From an uncultured Flavobacteriaceae bacterium (lineage in GTDB: Bacteria; Bacteroidota; Bacteroidia; Flavobacteriales; Flavobacteriaceae): a stretch of DNA of 64,000 bases. Shown here in pieces: positions 18,501 to 26,822 of the stretch (the first letter of the stretch is position 1; every line of letters begins with the position of its first letter). Made by a program: the position numbers and the translations under genes. The stretch spans positions 248,001 to 312,000 of the forward strand of contig CANLXN010000003.1 in the NCBI GenBank assembly GCA_947495135.1, in the 5' to 3' direction. Below the pieces are notes generated by a model, which had not been told where the DNA came from, did not search any database, and saw only the letters and a list, made by a program, of their open reading frames with translations.

Positions 18501-18926
18501 TTATTATTCCCAGACGATTATGTCAACAATATTACTGAAAGACTTAATCTATATACTAAACTGAACGAAATTAAAAACGAAGAGGCGCTTCAAATATTTG
18601 AAAAAGAACTCATAGATCGTTTTGGCGAATTGCCTGTGGCGGTTGTCGACCTGCTCGATAGTGTACGAATTAAATGGATTTCAATTTCAATGGGATTGGA
18701 GCGCGTTATTATGAAAAAAGGTCGTTTTATAGGTTATTTCATTGCAGACCAACAAAGCAGCTTTTATCAGAGTTTAGTCTTCGGAAAAGTTCTCCAATTT
18801 GTGCAAGCGCATGCACCTTCAGTAAAAATCAAGGAAAAGCAAACTCGAAACGGGCTCCGTTTATTGCTTACAATTGAACAAATTAAATCTGTTCGTAAGG
18901 CACTTTCAGTTTTAGAAAAATTCTAA
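15588..18926 (+). CDS. mfd: Transcription-repair coupling factor
   Basis: 1112-residue ATP-dependent translocase that removes RNA polymerase stalled at lesions and recruits UvrA. The order is UvrB-like N-terminal domains, a CarD-like RNA polymerase interaction domain around residues 430-500 (VGDYVTHIDHGIGKF), a RecG-like helicase with Walker A GDVGFGKTE (about 581-590) and DEEQ box (about 684), and a C-terminal TRCF domain. It is full length for the family. The start follows a -7 box directly. Confidence 0.97.
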   Translation: MSKTLVRSLFEKSSAVRKLGESISQNEKQIAVSGLAGSSVSIVIAETFKQTNLPFLLILNDKEEAAYHLNDLENLLGDQNVLFYPGSYRRPYQIDETDNANVLLRSEVLNRINSRKKPALLVTYPEALFEKVVTRKELERNTLKIGVNDKISIDFVNEVLFEYRFKRTDFVTEPGEFSVRGGILDVFSFSNDEPYRIEFFGDEVDSIRTFDVETQLSLEQLKKIAIIPNVENKAMSEKRESFLKYISSKTVVLLKNEELLSGSIDKLFKKATTVFKEQTGEVKMSEPKELFCNSALLKAQLSEFTTVVLRHKEDSSVYSNITFKTKPQPSFNKQFNLLIENLNTNTADGYTNYIFCSSEQQAQRFHDIFDDAQQTVSQYETIVFPLYQGFIDYENRNVCYTDHQIFERYHKFQLKNGYAKKQAITLKELNNLEVGDYVTHIDHGIGKFGGLQKIEVEGKTQEAIKLVYGERDILYLSIHSLHKISKFNGKDGTAPKIYKLGSAAWKKLKQKTKTRVKQIAFNLIELYAKRRLQKGFAFDPDSYLQLELESSFMYEDTPDQSTATADVKRDMENERPMDRLVCGDVGFGKTEVAIRAAFKAVDNGKQVAVLVPTTILAFQHYKTFTERLAEMPVNIDYLNRFRSTKERRNALENLKSGRLDIIIGTHQLVNKSVEFKDLGLLIIDEEQKFGVAVKDKLKTIKENVDTLTLTATPIPRTLQFSLMAARDLSVITTAPPNRYPVETNVIRFSEETIRDAVRYEISRGGQVFFVHNRIQNIKEVAGMIQRLVPDAKIGIGHGQMDGKKLEALMLAFMNNEFDVLISTTIIESGLDVPNANTIFINNANNFGLSDLHQMRGRVGRSNKKAFCYFITPPFSAMTDDARKRITALEQFSELGSGLNIAMKDLEIRGAGDLLGGEQSGFINEIGFETYQKILAEAIDELKEKEFKDLYEGTEHEKKTYVKETVIDTDFELLFPDDYVNNITERLNLYTKLNEIKNEEALQIFEKELIDRFGELPVAVVDLLDSVRIKWISISMGLERVIMKKGRFIGYFIADQQSSFYQSLVFGKVLQFVQAHAPSVKIKEKQTRNGLRLLLTIEQIKSVRKALSVLEKF

Positions 18927-19020
18927 AAAGACACTTACAAAGCAGCGAGCAATTTGTCGAAAACAAGTCTTTAAAGAGTTCTAATAGAATTCCTTGGCAT
19001 AATTATTGGCTACGGATACT

Positions 19021-19028
19021 TATATTTG
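19021..19028 (+). promoter_or_regulatory. -7 box of the TlpA-like gene
   Basis: TATATTTG with a TTG at 18994-18996 (24-nt spacing). It lies within a possible TTG-initiated extension of the reading frame and so supports the ATG at 19036. Confidence 0.55.
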
Positions 19029-19035
19029 CACAACC

Positions 19036-20331
19036 ATGAAAAACTTAATACTTCTACTATTTTTTATTCCCTTATTTGCTCTAGGACAACATAGCATCAA
19101 TGGGACTTTTGCCCCTATCGAAAACTATAAATGGGCTATTTTATACCGAGTTGATCAAACTGGTACATTTTATACCGCAGATACACGAATGGACGACAAA
19201 GGCGCATTTAAAATGTCGCTGGATGAAAATGTGAGTCCTGGTGTTTACAGAATGGTCTTTGGCTTGCCTGCAGAAGAATATAGCTTTGACCTTTTGTACA
19301 GTGGTAAAGAGGATATCGAATTGAAATATGAAGAAGGAAAAGGCGTTTCTTATGTTTCTTCGGAAGAGAATAAGCTTTGGAATGACTACCTGGATACCAT
19401 GGAAAAAATGACGACCCAGATAGTTAATGGCTATGTAGACGGTGATAAAAAAACTACCTCCAATACGTTTAAACTTCGAACAAAGGCACAAAAAGAATTT
19501 GAGAAAATTTCAGAAGGTACCATTGCAGCAAGTTTTATTAAAGCCTCCAAAGGGTATGTTCCAAATGACTACGAAGATGGCCCTACGTTTCTTAAAAATC
19601 AGAAAGCCACTTATTTTGACGCAATAGATGCTACAGATACCATTCTTCAGAAGTCTCAATTCATCTTTCAAAAGGCCTATAGTTATATTAAGGAAAAGGA
19701 AGATGTGAGTGCAGTAGCCCAGTTTTTAGATAAGGCCAATCAAGAATATCAAAAATCGATGCTACTCCAAATTTGGGAGCAATTGGTTGCCGAAGATCGC
19801 GTGGAAACAGCCAATTTCTTGCACAAAATGCACCTTTCTCCGTTGGCGAAAAGATTAAAAGACACTAAACTGGTTAATAAATTATTCAAGTTTGAAATGT
19901 TATCTATTGGTCACTTATCACCCAACTTCTCTTGGACAGATGAGGACGAAAAAAAGCATTGGTTTCATGAAATAGAAGGAGCAGAAAACTATATTCTAGT
20001 TTTCTGGAGTAGCACCTGTTCTCACTGTTTGAATGAACTTCCTAAGCTCCAGAAAAAAATTAAAACACTTCCCGAAGGGAAATTTCAGGTAGTTGCATTT
20101 GGATTAGAAGACGATATCTATGGTTGGAAAAATGAAACACTTCGCCTTCCTGCATTTATGCATATTCCCGGCCTAGGGAAATGGGACAATATGACCTGCA
20201 AATCGTATGACGTTAACAAGACTCCAACTTACTTTGTAATGGACAAAGACAAGGTGATCACTGCAAAGCCCGACGAGCTAGAAGACTTGTTTGAAGTGAT
20301 CGATCCGCAAGAGAAAGCCGCAGAAAAGTAA
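19036..20331 (+). CDS. TlpA-like thioredoxin-fold protein, exported
   Basis: 431-residue protein with a signal peptide (MKNLILLLFFIPLFALGQ). Residues 20 to about 280 resemble the DUF4369/DUF5106-like region common in Bacteroidota TlpA proteins, and the C-terminal third is a thioredoxin fold with C328-S-H-C331 followed by a cis-Pro segment (KTPTYF). It probably acts as a periplasmic thiol-disulfide oxidoreductase. The upstream TTG frame extension (to 19006) is rejected because it overlaps the promoter and would mask the signal peptide. Confidence 0.85.
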   Translation: MKNLILLLFFIPLFALGQHSINGTFAPIENYKWAILYRVDQTGTFYTADTRMDDKGAFKMSLDENVSPGVYRMVFGLPAEEYSFDLLYSGKEDIELKYEEGKGVSYVSSEENKLWNDYLDTMEKMTTQIVNGYVDGDKKTTSNTFKLRTKAQKEFEKISEGTIAASFIKASKGYVPNDYEDGPTFLKNQKATYFDAIDATDTILQKSQFIFQKAYSYIKEKEDVSAVAQFLDKANQEYQKSMLLQIWEQLVAEDRVETANFLHKMHLSPLAKRLKDTKLVNKLFKFEMLSIGHLSPNFSWTDEDEKKHWFHEIEGAENYILVFWSSTCSHCLNELPKLQKKIKTLPEGKFQVVAFGLEDDIYGWKNETLRLPAFMHIPGLGKWDNMTCKSYDVNKTPTYFVMDKDKVITAKPDELEDLFEVIDPQEKAAEK

Positions 20332-20367
20332 ATTTCTACGACTTCATTCACTTGTATATACCAACGG

Positions 20368-21486
20368 CTATTTCACAAATTTTTTAGAGATTGAATTACG
20401 ACCATCTGAAAGTTCAACAACATAAACACCCTTGGCCCAATTAGCCGTAGACAGTTTCACATTATGTTGAGTTGAATTCACAGAAAATCTCTTTTCAACA
20501 TGAAGTTTTCCTTGTATATCGAATACTTTGAGTAAATAAGTGGTCCCTGTCAAAAAATTACCCGTAACCTCTAACTGATCTTTTAACTGGTGGTTTAACA
20601 ATTTCATTTCAAAGTTAGAAATCAGAATTTCTTGTGTGCTAAGATTGATACCATCTATAATTCGAAGGTTCCTTGTATTCGCATCGGACACGTAAATTCT
20701 ATTGTTTCCTTCATCGGCCAAAACACCATTGGGCGCATTAAAAGTCGCTTCGTTTAGTGGTCCATCCATATTGCCTTGAGTGCTTCCAGCAACTAAAACT
20801 ACTTCTCCAGTATTTGGGTCGATTTTATACAATTTGTTCTCGCCAATTTGGGTAGCAAGTAAATAACCGTCTTTAGCAGTTAAGAACCCAAGAAAATTAT
20901 TTTGAGCTGCGCTGGCTGGTAATTGCGCAATAAAGGTTACGTCACCAGATTCGTATTTATAAATGCGCCGGTCGTTAAAATTACCGATATATGCAATTCC
21001 ATCCACGAATGCTACTCCGGCCGGACCATTTATTGGAGCACCACTGTAGAGTGAGGTAATTGTACCATCGTTAGACAGCACATTAATGGTATTGGTATTG
21101 TAGGTAACGAACATCATATCGTTAGTGCCAGGAATATTTTTAATCCCAGCCGGAGTGACAATTCCCGAATAGCTATCTAATTCTATTCCAGACAGATCGT
21201 ATTTATAAATGGTTCCGCCTGTGTGGTCGCAAATGTATATTTGGTCTTGCGGGTTTACTCCAATACCATTTGGATTGGAAAAGCCACTTTTAAAGGTGGT
21301 AACAATCCCAGAATTTAAATCGTACTTAAAAACGGAGTCTCCCGCATAATCCGATCCGTAAATATTTCCTTCTGAATCAATTCCCAGACCATCTGAAAAT
21401 AGACCGCCAGTTACAGTACTCACTGTTTGTGCCTTTACGAGATAAAAAGTAAGAAGCAGTGCAAAGGTTGTAATTGTTGTTTTCAT
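20368..21486 (-). CDS. Secreted NHL-type beta-propeller protein with T9SS sorting domain, copy 1
   Basis: 372 residues: a signal peptide (cleavage near KAQ), a beta-propeller of repeated G-N-I-Y-G/D-S-D/D-H type blades (about 25-285), and a type A T9SS C-terminal sorting domain (about 300-372, ending SISKKFVK). It should be secreted across the outer membrane and surface-anchored or released. The ligand is unknown. It is a close paralogue of the gene at 22806-23921, and each follows an AraC-type membrane regulator gene by 76-77 bp. Confidence 0.8.
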   Translation of the reverse strand: MKTTITTFALLLTFYLVKAQTVSTVTGGLFSDGLGIDSEGNIYGSDYAGDSVFKYDLNSGIVTTFKSGFSNPNGIGVNPQDQIYICDHTGGTIYKYDLSGIELDSYSGIVTPAGIKNIPGTNDMMFVTYNTNTINVLSNDGTITSLYSGAPINGPAGVAFVDGIAYIGNFNDRRIYKYESGDVTFIAQLPASAAQNNFLGFLTAKDGYLLATQIGENKLYKIDPNTGEVVLVAGSTQGNMDGPLNEATFNAPNGVLADEGNNRIYVSDANTRNLRIIDGINLSTQEILISNFEMKLLNHQLKDQLEVTGNFLTGTTYLLKVFDIQGKLHVEKRFSVNSTQHNVKLSTANWAKGVYVVELSDGRNSISKKFVK

Positions 21487-21546
21487 AATTTCGAATTTTT
21501 AATTTCTTCGAAAGTATGTCACTTACATGGCCTGATCGCCCCTTTG

Positions 21547-21559
21547 TGCACAGACGAAC
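21547..21559. promoter_or_regulatory. Candidate operator, cassette 1 (before propeller gene)
   Basis: TGCACAGACGAAC, similar to the motif at 22735-22749, with a one-base change and a two-base indel. It lies in the 76-bp gap between the AraC gene and its propeller gene. Confidence 0.3.
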
Positions 21560-21562
21560 TTA

Positions 21563-22678
21563 TTAGGCAACATTTTGCTGTTTAACAAAAGCGGATGGAG
21601 TAACCCCCATCTGTTGTTTAAAAACTTTATTAAAGGTTGTTTTAGAATTAAAGCCAACCTCATAAGCTAGCCCAAGAAGAGTAATTCGTTGGTGTTCTCC
21701 TTTTTCTATTCTTAAAATATATTCTTTTACTCTCCGCGAATTGATGAAGTCGTAAAAGCTTAATTCGTATACTTGATTTAGTAACCAAGAAAGATTATTA
21801 GGCGATGTGTTTATTTTTTCTGAAAGATTCTTAAGAGTAATATCTTGTTGTAAGAACACCTTTTCTTCTTCCATGAAAAAGTCCAATCTCTTCTGTAATT
21901 GTTGAATTTCAATTACGGTCAATCGAGACTTTTCTACGGGTTTTTTTGCAATTGGAGTGATTCTGAATATTTCTGGTTGACGCAGACTAAAATATCCAAC
22001 AACATAGATAAAAACAGGTGTGCTAATCCAAATAAGTTCGTAATTAATAAATGGAGTAGGTAGTTTCAGAAAATAGCCATTTAGAAAGCTATACCACCAA
22101 AGTAAGTTCAGTACAGCAAGAGCTCCTAAAAAAACCCATAAAAAAGTTCCAATTCCCTGTATGTGAGAAAGCTGTTGCTTTTCTGCATTTCTATAAGCTT
22201 TATTTGATAAAAACGACCGAACCATATAATAGGTGAAGGATAATAAGCCCGCTGCTTCGACTATAAAAAAACTTATACGTATGGCTGGATTTTGTACAAG
22301 TGTTTCAAAACCCATTTGGTCATGGCTTACCACCCATAAACAAAAACTCACATGTACCATTGCCGGTATATAATGTACAATAGATAGTCTGTATTTAGGG
22401 CGTTCCATAAAAGTCAACCGCCTCACATAAAGATAGATTAAAGGCCCAAACAGAAGGATGGTAGTATCCGCAAAAATAGCAATCCGCCAGAGCCATTCTA
22501 CATCCATTCTATGACCGGCAATTCGACCAAAGAGCATTAATACCGCCATCAATAAAACTAGAGATAGTGATCTATTGGCTTCTTTGTTTTTATTTTGAAG
22601 CAAATGAAGTGACGTAGCCAAAAAAATACCTTGGCTAATTCCAATAACGAGAATAAGATCTATAAACTGAAATGACAT
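21563..22678 (-). CDS. Membrane-anchored AraC-family regulator, copy 1
   Basis: 371 residues. About residues 5-235 form six or seven membrane helices (starting FQFIDLILVIGISQGIFL), and the C-terminal 100 residues form an AraC-type double helix-turn-helix ending in VGFNSKTTFNKVFKQQMG, the second-helix consensus. Such proteins sense a membrane or periplasmic signal and regulate adjacent genes. It lies upstream of the propeller gene at 20368-21486 on the same strand. It is paralogous to the gene at 23999-25165. Confidence 0.82.
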   Translation of the reverse strand: MSFQFIDLILVIGISQGIFLATSLHLLQNKNKEANRSLSLVLLMAVLMLFGRIAGHRMDVEWLWRIAIFADTTILLFGPLIYLYVRRLTFMERPKYRLSIVHYIPAMVHVSFCLWVVSHDQMGFETLVQNPAIRISFFIVEAAGLLSFTYYMVRSFLSNKAYRNAEKQQLSHIQGIGTFLWVFLGALAVLNLLWWYSFLNGYFLKLPTPFINYELIWISTPVFIYVVGYFSLRQPEIFRITPIAKKPVEKSRLTVIEIQQLQKRLDFFMEEEKVFLQQDITLKNLSEKINTSPNNLSWLLNQVYELSFYDFINSRRVKEYILRIEKGEHQRITLLGLAYEVGFNSKTTFNKVFKQQMGVTPSAFVKQQNVA

Positions 22679-22734
22679 TTTTGAAAAAAATTCAGTCGTA
22701 AAACTACAACTTATCCTCTTCTTTTAAGTACGCA

Positions 22735-22749
22735 TGTACAGATGCGAAC
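22735..22749. promoter_or_regulatory. Candidate operator, cassette 1 (before AraC gene)
   Basis: TGTACAGATGCGAAC lies 57 bp upstream of the AraC start at 22678. A near match, TGCACAGACGAAC, occurs at 21547-21559 upstream of the propeller gene of the same cassette. The pair suggests one regulator acting on both promoters. Confidence 0.3.
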
Positions 22750-22805
22750 TATTTTACATCCAGATTACAGATCCTATCGTTATTGACTTGGTTCTTTACT
22801 AGTCT

Positions 22806-23921
22806 TTACTTCAAAAACTTCTTAGCAGTTGCGTGAACACCAGTTCCGAGTTCAATAATATATGCTCCGGTACTCCAATTTGCAGTAGATAGCTCCAATC
22901 GATCCAAAGAAGAAGAGAAGATATATTCTCTTTCAAGATGCAGTTGTCCTTGCATATTATAAACCCTCAAATTATACAAGCTCCCTAGTTCAAAATCGCC
23001 CTTTAATTCCAACATATCCTGAACAGTGTTATGTACCAATTGTAACCCTATTTTTGACGCGAACAACTCCTCTAACCCCAGACTAACTCCCTCAATAATT
23101 CTCAAATTATCGGTTCCAGCTTCAGAAATGAACAATCTGTCTGTGGCATCATCAAATAAAATTCCGTTAGGAAAGCAAAAAGTAGCGTCTTCTATAAATC
23201 CATCATCGCTTCCATGTACACTTCCGGCCCAAGAAAAATAGTCTCCAGTTACCGGATCAATTTGATAGATTTTATGTCCTCCCAAACTAGTAGCGTAAAT
23301 TGCTCCATTGTGCGCATCAATAAACCCCAGAAAATTACTGTTATTTGCCTCGGCCGGTAGCTGAGCGAAGGCTACCAAACTACCATTTTCAACTCGTAAA
23401 ACCTTTCGGTCGTTGTAATTACTTATAAAAAGTTCGTTGTTGATATAAGCAATACCAGCTGGTCCATTTAAATCGCCTCCCGTGTATAAAATAGTAGTAG
23501 AGCCATCTGGAGAGAGTACACCTACCTTATTGGTGCCATACTCTACATAAATCATATCTTCCGTTCCAGGAATGTTTTTTACCCCAGAAGGAGTAATAAT
23601 ACCGGTAAAAGTTTCGAGTAAGGTACCGTCGGTATCGTACTTATAAATGGTATTTGCCGTGTGATCGCAGATAAATATTTCATTTTGAGGATTGAAACCT
23701 ATTCCATTTGGATTGGATAAACCATCCTTAAATATGGAAACTACCCCATTGGTATCGTATTTATAGACCGTATTTCCAAAATAGTCTGATCCGTACAGGT
23801 TCCCTGCTTGATCCTGTGCCAAATCGTCGTAAAAATCCCCTTCAATAACCGTAGTCACTGTTTGAGCAGCACATAGATAAAGGGTGAGTAAAAAAATAAT
23901 TGATAGAAATGTTGTTTTCAT
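22806..23921 (-). CDS. Secreted NHL-type beta-propeller protein with T9SS sorting domain, copy 2
   Basis: 371 residues with the same plan as the gene at 20368-21486: signal peptide (cleavage near CAAQ), propeller blades with NLYGSDY, IFICDHT and LFISEAG motifs, and a C-terminal T9SS type A sorting domain ending TAKKFLK. The two proteins are similar along their whole length, including the opening MKTT and the SNPNGIG blade, so they arose by duplication. Confidence 0.8.
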   Translation of the reverse strand: MKTTFLSIIFLLTLYLCAAQTVTTVIEGDFYDDLAQDQAGNLYGSDYFGNTVYKYDTNGVVSIFKDGLSNPNGIGFNPQNEIFICDHTANTIYKYDTDGTLLETFTGIITPSGVKNIPGTEDMIYVEYGTNKVGVLSPDGSTTILYTGGDLNGPAGIAYINNELFISNYNDRKVLRVENGSLVAFAQLPAEANNSNFLGFIDAHNGAIYATSLGGHKIYQIDPVTGDYFSWAGSVHGSDDGFIEDATFCFPNGILFDDATDRLFISEAGTDNLRIIEGVSLGLEELFASKIGLQLVHNTVQDMLELKGDFELGSLYNLRVYNMQGQLHLEREYIFSSSLDRLELSTANWSTGAYIIELGTGVHATAKKFLK

Positions 23922-23961
23922 AATAATGAGTTTTAGTTTTTACTCAAAATTATAGTCCCAA

Positions 23962-23990
23962 GCAACGATCATCGACGCTTTGGGTACGCT
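23962..23990. promoter_or_regulatory. Candidate operator, cassette 2 (before propeller gene)
   Basis: GCAACG (23962-23967) followed by TGGGTAC (23981-23987) in the gap between the AraC gene and its propeller gene. The same two blocks occur at 25202-25220 upstream of the AraC gene, with shorter spacing. Confidence 0.3.
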
Positions 23991-23998
23991 CGCACCAG

Positions 23999-25165
23999 CT
24001 AGGCAACATTTTTTTGCTCGATATATTCAGACGGGGTCATTTTAGTGTGAGCTTTAAATACTTTGTTAAACGTAGACTTGGAATTAAACCCCACATCCAT
24101 AGCCAATGCCAGCAGCGTATGGGTTTTGTGCTCTCCGTGATTTAATTTTTGAATAAATGCTTGGATTCGGGCTGCATTCATATAATCATAGAATTTTTGC
24201 TGATAGACTTGGTTAAGCAACCACGAAAGGTTATTAGAACTCGTATTCATTTTAACTGCCAGACCATTTAAAGTGAGATCTGGTTCAAGAAAGATTTTTT
24301 CTTCATTCATAAAGAAATGCAACCGCTTCTGGAGTTGTTTAATTTCTTCGGGGCGAAGCCTATTTTTCTCAGATGGATCTCCAGACAAACCAGAATTTCG
24401 CCCGCTACCTCTTCCTAAATTTGCAACAGACAAAGGCATTCTAAATATCTCTGGCTGCCTCAAACTAAAATATCCAATAAGGTACATCATTACCGGAATG
24501 CAAATCCACATGGAATTGTAGTTGATGTAAAATAAATAATTCTCAAAGCCGTAATAACTTATAATACTAACCATCCAAAATAAGATGAAGACCGATAAAG
24601 TTCCCAAAAAGAATAACAAATAAGTATCGATATTTTGAACCGTAGATAATTCAAATTTTTTTCTTCCTCTGTAATTATTCCATAACGCAAAAGAACGTGT
24701 TATATAATAAGTAAATGAGCAAATCCCAGCCAGCTCAACAGTCAACCAAATAAACTTTAAGATTCCCGCCTCATACAATTGTTGAAACACTTCCACTGAA
24801 AAGAAAAACGAACCAACCACATAACTAAAGTGCAATCCTGCAACTACATAATGTTTATAAGATAATCTAAACGCTTGTTCATTTTGAAAAAGTAGCCGTC
24901 GAACATAAATCAACAATAAGGGCCCAAATAAAAACACCAATGTGTCTGCAACCATGGCAACTCTCCATACTATTTCAGAATTAATTCTGTAAACTAAGAT
25001 TCTACCTAATAACATGAAAGACGCCAAAAGTAAAATCAACGAAAGCGTATTATTACTATGCTTATTCTTATTGTGCAATAGAAACAAAGAAGCAGCTAAA
25101 AACAGACCCTGACTTACTCCTAAAAATAAAATAATGTCTGTAAAGCTAAATGATCCCATATCCAC
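23999..25165 (-). CDS. Membrane-anchored AraC-family regulator, copy 2
   Basis: 388-residue paralogue of the gene at 21563-22678: N-terminal membrane helices (FTDIILFLGVSQGLFL), a slightly longer linker (GRGSGRNSGLSGDPSEK, about residues 252-268), and a C-terminal AraC helix-turn-helix with VGFNSKSTFNKVFKAHTK. It is upstream of its own propeller gene. The start could also be the second Met two codons downstream. Confidence 0.82.
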   Translation of the reverse strand: MDMGSFSFTDIILFLGVSQGLFLAASLFLLHNKNKHSNNTLSLILLLASFMLLGRILVYRINSEIVWRVAMVADTLVFLFGPLLLIYVRRLLFQNEQAFRLSYKHYVVAGLHFSYVVGSFFFSVEVFQQLYEAGILKFIWLTVELAGICSFTYYITRSFALWNNYRGRKKFELSTVQNIDTYLLFFLGTLSVFILFWMVSIISYYGFENYLFYINYNSMWICIPVMMYLIGYFSLRQPEIFRMPLSVANLGRGSGRNSGLSGDPSEKNRLRPEEIKQLQKRLHFFMNEEKIFLEPDLTLNGLAVKMNTSSNNLSWLLNQVYQQKFYDYMNAARIQAFIQKLNHGEHKTHTLLALAMDVGFNSKSTFNKVFKAHTKMTPSEYIEQKNVA

Positions 25166-25201
25166 ACATTGAATACGCGAAAATAATTAAACTTATGGTT
25201 G

Positions 25202-25220
25202 GCAACGTCTTTCTGGGTAC
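25202..25220. promoter_or_regulatory. Candidate operator, cassette 2 (before AraC gene)
   Basis: GCAACG (25202-25207) and TGGGTAC (25214-25220) upstream of the AraC gene starting at 25165. They match the blocks at 23962-23990 in the downstream gap, consistent with autoregulation plus control of the target gene. Confidence 0.3.
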
Positions 25221-25230
25221 AGTACTACTC

Positions 25231-25593
25231 TTAAAAATGATAAAACGCATTCTTGAAATGCTCTAGTTGTTGATCCGTTTTATTTTTTAAGATGGCAATA
25301 ATGTCAAACCGCACTTCGCAATCTAAAGCATTGGACACCATATACTCGTTGGCTGCTTTTACCAGCTGTTTTATTTTTCCTGGAGTAACAAAAGTTTGAG
25401 GATCGCCAAAAAAAGCACTGTTTCTAGTTTTCACTTCTAGCACTACAATAAACCCTTCTTCTTTCTCGGCAATGATGTCTATTTCAGCTTTGGCGTATCT
25501 GTAATTCTGTTCCAAAATGGTATAACCTTCCTCACGTAAATACGCCGCAGCAATCTTTTCTCCTAAAATTCCAAGTTCATTGTGATCTGCCAT
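25231..25593 (-). CDS. YraN family protein (UPF0102)
   Basis: 120-residue protein of the YraN/UPF0102 family, a restriction-endonuclease-like fold. The core motif is present: E-I-D-I-I-A followed by LEVKTRN, giving the D...E-x-K arrangement. The family is widely conserved and often lies near ribosome, replication or competence genes; its role is unclear. It is the likely downstream member of a short minus-strand run with the LD-carboxypeptidase, although 206 bp separate them. Confidence 0.88.
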   Translation of the reverse strand: MADHNELGILGEKIAAAYLREEGYTILEQNYRYAKAEIDIIAEKEEGFIVVLEVKTRNSAFFGDPQTFVTPGKIKQLVKAANEYMVSNALDCEVRFDIIAILKNKTDQQLEHFKNAFYHF

Positions 25594-25799
25594 TTAACCG
25601 TCAATTTGAAGCAACAAAAGACCATCGAATTCGATAATCATGTTCAATAAAATCCCTACGTCCTATTACTCGAGTCTAAAATTAAATAGGTGGAATGAAT
25701 ATCTAGTATGAAAAATGGAAGTTGTAGTCTCAATTCAAGAATTGAAGGTGATTTTTTGTAGTATTTCTGAAATTTTCTTGCGCAAAGTAATCGCATTCA

Positions 25800-26696
25800 T
25801 TAAAAATCCAGACGCACCATTTCATTTTCTACTGATAACTGAACCGTTCGACCCATTATCAAAGCGCGATTGTCTTGAATATGCCCAGCTGGAAAATCAA
25901 AGCATACTGGGTAGCTATATTCAGAGACTGTTTCTGAAATAATTTGCTCGACCGTCTTACCAAAAGGAATGGTATTATCACGCATATCATTCAGACCGCC
26001 AACAACAAGCGCTTTCAAATTTGCAAGTAATCCGCTGCGTTTTAAACTTTGCATCATACGGTCTACGTGATAGCGCATTTCATCTAAATCTTCAATAAAA
26101 AGTATCTTTCCAGACGTATCAATGGCCGATGGGCTTCCTATTAATGAATACAGCAACGATAAATTTCCACCAACCAAGGAACCCTCCGCTACGCCCGTTC
26201 TATTCATTTTATTTCGCCCTTCATAGGAAATGGAGTATTTCTTACCGAAGAGTGCCGAAGCAACCGTAGTTCTGGTTTCTTCGGTTTTGGTGTCAATATC
26301 GATGGCCATATTCGCGTGTAGTGTCTCAATTCCTAATCTGTGAATATGGCTATGAAACACTGTTACATCGCTATATCCTATAATCCATTTTGGATTCTTC
26401 ACAAACTCGATAAAATTCAACTTATCAATAATTCTCACGGTACCATAACCACCTCGGGCGCACCAAATAGCTTTTATTCTGGGGTTGTCCATCATGGATT
26501 GGAAGTCTTTCGTTCGGAGGTCATCATCCCCAGCGTATTGATGGTCTTCAGCATTAATTGTCATCCCCGTAACTGCCTTTAAACCCCAATTTTCTAATAA
26601 TTTAATAAGCGCCTCTATTTCGGATGTGGTTATTTTTCTTGCCGTGGAAACAATTCCTACAAGGTCATTTCGTTCTAAATGCGGTGGTGTAATCAT
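25800..26696 (-). CDS. LD-carboxypeptidase (peptidase family S66)
   Basis: 298-residue S66 serine peptidase that trims tetrapeptide stems of peptidoglycan during recycling (LD-carboxypeptidase A). The nucleophile is S109 in IIGYSDVT, preceded by the conserved RGGYG. A Glu in FIEDLDE and a His in PAGH complete the expected triad. There is no signal peptide, which fits a cytoplasmic enzyme. Confidence 0.9.
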   Translation of the reverse strand: MITPPHLERNDLVGIVSTARKITTSEIEALIKLLENWGLKAVTGMTINAEDHQYAGDDDLRTKDFQSMMDNPRIKAIWCARGGYGTVRIIDKLNFIEFVKNPKWIIGYSDVTVFHSHIHRLGIETLHANMAIDIDTKTEETRTTVASALFGKKYSISYEGRNKMNRTGVAEGSLVGGNLSLLYSLIGSPSAIDTSGKILFIEDLDEMRYHVDRMMQSLKRSGLLANLKALVVGGLNDMRDNTIPFGKTVEQIISETVSEYSYPVCFDFPAGHIQDNRALIMGRTVQLSVENEMVRLDF

Positions 26697-26822
26697 ATGC
26701 CATCAAAATTGCTAAAAAAGTATCCTAAAATTAAACCTTTCTGTTAAAATGTGGTCTTAATTATACTAAAAGGTTAACATTCAGTATATTTCAATAAAAT
26801 TAACCCCAAAAATTAGTCGCCT

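Noticed and set aside
25715-25942. Plus-strand 75-codon frame overlapping the LD-carboxypeptidase gene
   Set aside because: It overlaps the 3' end of a well-supported S66 peptidase gene on the opposite strand and has no recognisable content.
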